Assembly (NCBI GenBank): GCA_964536265.1
Contig: CAZHVV010000002.1
Coordinates: forward strand, 1-64,000
Length of the DNA stretch: 64,000 nucleotides
Source of the DNA: JAPUDS01 sp964536265
GTDB lineage: Bacteria; Patescibacteriota; Saccharimonadia; Saccharimonadales; Saccharimonadaceae
Direction: 5' to 3'
The notes under the pieces are model-generated. The model saw only the letters and a list, made by a program, of their open reading frames with translations. It ran no database searches and was not told the origin of the DNA. Below, one piece after another: positions 60,577-64,000 of the stretch. The position numbers and the translations under genes are program-made. Each line of letters begins with the position of its first letter. Positions within the stretch are counted from its first letter, which is position 1.

Positions 60577-62814
60577 CTAGTAACCGCGAGAGTCATTGCG
60601 TGGGAAGACGCGAGGTTCAACGGCTTCAGTGTCAGGGTATGCCTTTTCAGGAAATGCCCTTGGAACTGGGGTTTCAAATGGAACAACTGGAGTTGGGATT
60701 GGTGGAACCGGAATCGGAGCTGCAGCTGGAGTTGGTGCACGGAAGAGCGGACGCTTTGGTAGCTGTGTGTTCGGCTTCTGAGCAGGGCCAGGCTGTTGCT
60801 GCTTTTGGTTGCCACCGCCGCTATTGCTGCTACCGCCGACTGCAATCTCATTAATAACAGGTATGACGATTGGTGTGCGATGTGTCTGGTCATATAAAAT
60901 ATGCGTGACTTCTTCACGAAGTTCTTTCTTCAACTGGTCAAGGTCAACTTTGCGACCAGAGAATGAACGAGCGACTTTTTGCTTCACGTATTGACGAATC
61001 AGATTCATAAGTTCTTCTGAATCGCGCAGATAAATGAATCCTCGTGAGATGATGTCGGGACTTGTCAGCAAGCGACCGCCACCGCGTGAAACAGTCAGGA
61101 CGATAACGAACATGCCTTCTTGGCTCATGTGGATACGATCCTTCAGCACAACTTCGGAGACTTCTGTCCCACTGTCGTCATACATGATGCCGCCAACATG
61201 AACGCGACCATTCTTCTTGCCGGAACCGTCGTGGTAAAACTCAAGAACATCACCACTGTCACATACAAATACGTTTTCTGACCGCATACCACACTCTTTT
61301 ACGGCGAGTGCGGCACTATGGGCAAGCATATGGAACTCACCGTGAATCGGCAAGTAATATGTTGGGTTGAGCGCGTTAATGAAACGGACATGGTCGTCGT
61401 AATATGCGTGACCCGAAAGGTGTAGTGGTCCAATACCAGTCAAATGGGTTTTACCGTTCTGGATGACCATAGATCCTTCACGCATAAGACCGTCAACCGT
61501 ACGAACGACATATTTCTCATTACCCGGAATCGGGTTTGAGCTAAAGACAACAACGTCAGAGTTCTTAATCTTGATGTGTTTGTGTGCACCAGTTGCCATA
61601 CGGTTCAATACGGCATTGAACTCGCCCTGTGAACCAGTACAAACAATAGCAATTTTGTTGTCAGGGAACTTGATGATGTCTTCCATCTTCACAATCACGT
61701 CTTTTGGAACCTTAATCGCCCCATTACGGAGTGCGACCTCAAGGTTTTGAATCATGCTGTATCCGGCAAATGCAACCTTGCGACCGTTTTTCTGTGCTGC
61801 TTCAAGAATGAGTTGAATACGATGAAGCTGACTTGAAAAGCTTGATAGAATAACGCGACCCTGATACTTTCGCATGATATCTTCCATACTCTCCTGGATA
61901 TCGAACTCACTATGTGTATGACTACCATCGCTTTCACAGTTCGTGGAGTCGCTCATAAGAAGCAATATGCCTTCTTTTGCGGCAATCTCAGTCATACGTG
62001 GCAAGTCAAACTTCTGCCCATCAACAGGATTTTCCTCAAAACGCCAGTCACCTGTGTTAATCAAAACACCAACTGGAGTTCGAATGATAACCGCTGTTGC
62101 GTCGGGAATCGAGTGATTCACTCGAGCTAGTTCGATACTGAAACTGTCACCAATTTGAACCTGCTCGTGAGCAAGTGGGTCAAGTATATGATATTCCGGT
62201 TCATAGCCACTATCTGACTCTTCCATGTTCTTCTGGAGCATGCCAATAGTGAAGCGACTAGCGTACACAGGCGCAGGAATCTTCGGTATGATGTGTCGGA
62301 ACGCTCCAATATGATCGAGGTGGCCATGAGTAAAGACAACACCGCGAATACGGTCTTTGCGTTCTTCAAGATAAGTAACATCTGGTGTGATGTAGTTAAT
62401 GCCTGGGTAGTCGCTACCTGGGAACAAAAAGCCCATGTCAATAACAAGGATGTCATTATCATATTCGATAGCCATCATATTTTTGCCAATGCCCATCTCA
62501 CCAAGGCCACCGATAGGAATCACTCGAAGGCTCGGCCGATTTGGATTCGGACGCTGCTTCTTTTGGTCGGCTAGACTGAACTGTCGGCCACCATAGCCAT
62601 TGTAAATATTCTTATTTACCGGCACATCAATGATGTGCTGACTTGCACGTACGTTGACGTTTTCACTTGTGCGGCGCTGTGCACGAAACACTTCGCCACG
62701 GCGAGTCGTTGTATTGTTCAGCACAGTATTGTCAGAGTGCTGTTTCTGTTGTTGGTTTGGCGGTCGCTTGGATATATCATCCTTAGCAGGACCTGAGAGT
62801 CGTCGTTGACCCAT
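60577..62814 (-). CDS. rnj: Ribonuclease J
   Basis: A 745-residue MBL/beta-CASP ribonuclease of mRNA decay and rRNA maturation. The zinc motif THGHLDHIG is near residue 160, MSDSTNCESDG (motif 4 region) near 290, and the beta-CASP with LHLSGHAY near 470; the RNase J C-terminal domain follows. Unusual are a ~100-residue Gln/Asn/Arg-rich N-terminal extension and a Pro/Ala-rich C-terminal tail of ~90 residues, both likely disordered. AAGGAG precedes the ATG. The leader carries a stable hairpin that may serve autoregulation. Confidence 0.94.
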   Translation of the reverse strand: MGQRRLSGPAKDDISKRPPNQQQKQHSDNTVLNNTTTRRGEVFRAQRRTSENVNVRASQHIIDVPVNKNIYNGYGGRQFSLADQKKQRPNPNRPSLRVIPIGGLGEMGIGKNMMAIEYDNDILVIDMGFLFPGSDYPGINYITPDVTYLEERKDRIRGVVFTHGHLDHIGAFRHIIPKIPAPVYASRFTIGMLQKNMEESDSGYEPEYHILDPLAHEQVQIGDSFSIELARVNHSIPDATAVIIRTPVGVLINTGDWRFEENPVDGQKFDLPRMTEIAAKEGILLLMSDSTNCESDGSHTHSEFDIQESMEDIMRKYQGRVILSSFSSQLHRIQLILEAAQKNGRKVAFAGYSMIQNLEVALRNGAIKVPKDVIVKMEDIIKFPDNKIAIVCTGSQGEFNAVLNRMATGAHKHIKIKNSDVVVFSSNPIPGNEKYVVRTVDGLMREGSMVIQNGKTHLTGIGPLHLSGHAYYDDHVRFINALNPTYYLPIHGEFHMLAHSAALAVKECGMRSENVFVCDSGDVLEFYHDGSGKKNGRVHVGGIMYDDSGTEVSEVVLKDRIHMSQEGMFVIVLTVSRGGGRLLTSPDIISRGFIYLRDSEELMNLIRQYVKQKVARSFSGRKVDLDQLKKELREEVTHILYDQTHRTPIVIPVINEIAVGGSSNSGGGNQKQQQPGPAQKPNTQLPKRPLFRAPTPAAAPIPVPPIPTPVVPFETPVPRAFPEKAYPDTEAVEPRVFPRNDSRGY

Positions 62815-62914
62815 AACTTTTCTTTTCTCCTTTTGGTTATAAATATAAAAAGTTTCAAAATAAGTAAGACATAAGAGAACTTCAGTCGATTTGGCAGTGT
62901 TCTCTTACACTGTT
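62815..62914 (-). promoter_or_regulatory. RNase J 5' leader with hairpin
   Basis: AAGAGAAC and GTTCTCTT (within about 62870-62907) form a hairpin near the 5' end of the transcript, ~40-70 nt before the ribosome site. A 5' hairpin would protect or expose the RNA to RNase J's own 5' exonuclease, so feedback is plausible but unproven. Confidence 0.5.
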
Positions 62915-62920
62915 GACACC

Positions 62921-62949
62921 ATTATAGCATAGTTCTGTCAAATACGCAA
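62921..62949 (-). promoter_or_regulatory. RNase J promoter
   Basis: Minus strand TTGCGT (62944-62949), 17-nt spacer ending in TGC, TATAAT (62921-62926). Confidence 0.7.
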
Positions 62950-62953
62950 TATA

Positions 62954-63541
62954 CTAGTGTTTTATCAAGCCTGTGACAATTTGAAAATCGTCAATCAGCG
63001 TCTGGCGCATGCCACCATTATACAGTGCTGCTGCCGGGTGATATAGCGGTAAAACCGTCCAAGTCGTTTCTTTGCCACCATGCAGTATAACCTTCTTCTG
63101 TACTGCCCTTCCATGCACTTGCGAGATTTTTGCGTCAGGCAAAAAGTATTCCATACTGTGGCGACCCAGAGTGACAATAACTTTTGGTTCAATAATTTCA
63201 AGCTGCAGAAGCAGGTATGGCCAAAAGGCCTCCTTCTCTTCCGGCAGTGGGTCGCGATTGTTCGGTGGACGATACTTCACGATGTTCGTAATATACGCGT
63301 CGGAGCGTTCGAGCCCAATACTTGCGAGCATTTCGTTCAAGAATTTGCCCGCTGCCCCGACAAATGGCAGCCCTTGCAGGTCTTCGTTCTTCCCTGGGGC
63401 TTCACCAATAAAGACAATGTCTGCGTCGGAATCACCATCGCCCATCACCAGCTGCGTCGCTTGCACAGCCAGTTCCGGACAGATGTTATTCTCGATAATC
63501 TTCGCTTTCAGTTCATCAAGCAAGATTTGTTTCGCAGTCAT
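62954..63541 (-). CDS. Family-4-like uracil-DNA glycosylase without Fe-S cysteines
   Basis: A 195-residue DNA repair enzyme. GEAPG (46-50), FVGAAGKFLNEML, TNIVKYRPPNNRDP and the catalytic-loop HPAAAL (168-173) fit UDG family 4. That family normally has four Cys holding a 4Fe-4S cluster; here only one Cys (Cys21) exists, and the site after NRDP carries Phe-Trp instead. The protein is thus expected to be cluster-free. It lies 25 nt after pnp, on the same strand. Confidence 0.88.
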   Translation of the reverse strand: MTAKQILLDELKAKIIENNICPELAVQATQLVMGDGDSDADIVFIGEAPGKNEDLQGLPFVGAAGKFLNEMLASIGLERSDAYITNIVKYRPPNNRDPLPEEKEAFWPYLLLQLEIIEPKVIVTLGRHSMEYFLPDAKISQVHGRAVQKKVILHGGKETTWTVLPLYHPAAALYNGGMRQTLIDDFQIVTGLIKH

Positions 63542-63566
63542 TACTCACCCCTTTTGGTGAAATACT

Positions 63567-64000
63567 TTAGTTTGCGTCTTTCATACTGAGGGAGAGTCGG
63601 CCACGGTCGTCGATAGCGACTAGTTTGACCTTCACGATATCACCCTCTTTGACGACATCGGTAACTTGTTCGACGCGATGGTCAGCCATGGCCGAAATGT
63701 GACACATACCGTCAATACCTGGCATGATGTTGATGAAGGCACCAAAGTCCATGATTTTCACAACTTTACCTTCATATATCTTGCCAATTTCAGGCTCTTC
63801 AACCAAAGCTTTAATCCAGTTGAGGGCTTTTTCGATTGCTTCAGTGTTCACAGCCGACACAGTCACAAGACCGTCGTCGCGGATATCAACTTCAGCACCT
63901 GTTTCTTTGGTAATCTTGTTGATTGTCTCACCACCCTTGCCAATGATTGCCCCGATTTTTTCAGGGTTGACCATGAGTTTTTCGATGCGTGGTGCGTACT
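63567..64000 (-). CDS. pnp: Polynucleotide phosphorylase, C-terminal part (cut by window edge)
   Basis: The minus strand is open from the right edge and reads APRIEKLMVNPEKIGAIIGK, i.e. the end of the PNPase core followed by the KH domain (GKGGETINKITKETGAEVDI) and the S1 domain (GKIYEGKVVKIMDFGAFINI... GRLSLSMKDAN). PNPase degrades RNA from the 3' end. An ATG at 63974 is internal, not the start. RNase J is two genes downstream, so two mRNA-decay enzymes are close together. Confidence 0.93.
   Translation of the reverse strand, partial: YAPRIEKLMVNPEKIGAIIGKGGETINKITKETGAEVDIRDDGLVTVSAVNTEAIEKALNWIKALVEEPEIGKIYEGKVVKIMDFGAFINIMPGIDGMCHISAMADHRVEQVTDVVKEGDIVKVKLVAIDDRGRLSLSMKDAN

Overview
The window looks like a chromosomal segment of a Candidatus Saccharibacteria (TM7, Patescibacteria/CPR) genome. 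The reasons are the gene content: a monoderm-type type IV pilus locus without a secretin, VirD4-like ATPases without a full conjugation set, many small conserved membrane proteins, UppP, RNase J, and streamlined, tightly packed operons. TGA is used as a normal stop codon (for example at 12341 and 32914), which fits Saccharibacteria and not the UGA-recoding CPR lineages. The genus cannot be settled from this window.

Layout: 1-403 is the 5' part of a 16S rRNA gene (minus strand) with its promoter. 550-5485 is gyrB-gyrA-DUF212. 5632-7893 holds an LPxTG-type DUF11 surface protein and a small membrane protein. 7894-11833 holds a VirD4/TraD-like ATPase with two small partners. 11865-14710 is RNA-rich: an unassigned ~330-nt structured RNA, a DUF218 protein, a small plus-strand RNA, a fungal-type GH5 glucanase and tmRNA. 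14763-17417 is comM and infC-rpmI-rplT, followed by RNase P RNA. 17946-24412 carries a Nudix-RNase H fusion, a 6S-like RNA, a site-2 protease, rpmB, an MBL protein, a wHTH/nucleotidyltransferase protein, an alkyltransferase-like gene, miaA and thrS with a T-box leader. 24654-29300 has four tRNAs, a leaderless 35-codon gene, a membrane glycosyltransferase, a PPIase and a PH-domain protein. 29335-31798 has ndk, uppP and a Xer recombinase.

The central block 31799-46104 is a complete minus-strand type IV pilus locus (large secreted protein, pilM-N-O, small TM protein, pilB-T-C, major pilin, pilD, four minor prepilins). YchF follows on the plus strand. 47440-50415 is a strikingly GC-rich gene for an LAxTG-anchored surface protein of actinobacterial style, very probably acquired from an actinobacterial host or prey, and transcribed through a long structured leader. 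50716-54158 holds a beta-lactamase-fold protein, efp, rpsR, ssb and rpsF. 54261-57713 is a phage-tail-like accessory patch. 57742-64000 has ftsK, a small repeat protein, RNase J, a family-4 UDG without Fe-S cysteines and the 3' end of pnp.

Most first genes of transcription units have a TATAAT-like box only 6-10 nt before the ATG and no Shine-Dalgarno sequence, so leaderless mRNAs appear to be the rule here. Genes with a leader (gyrB, thrS, pilin, infC, rpsF, RNase J) are those expected to be regulated post-transcriptionally.
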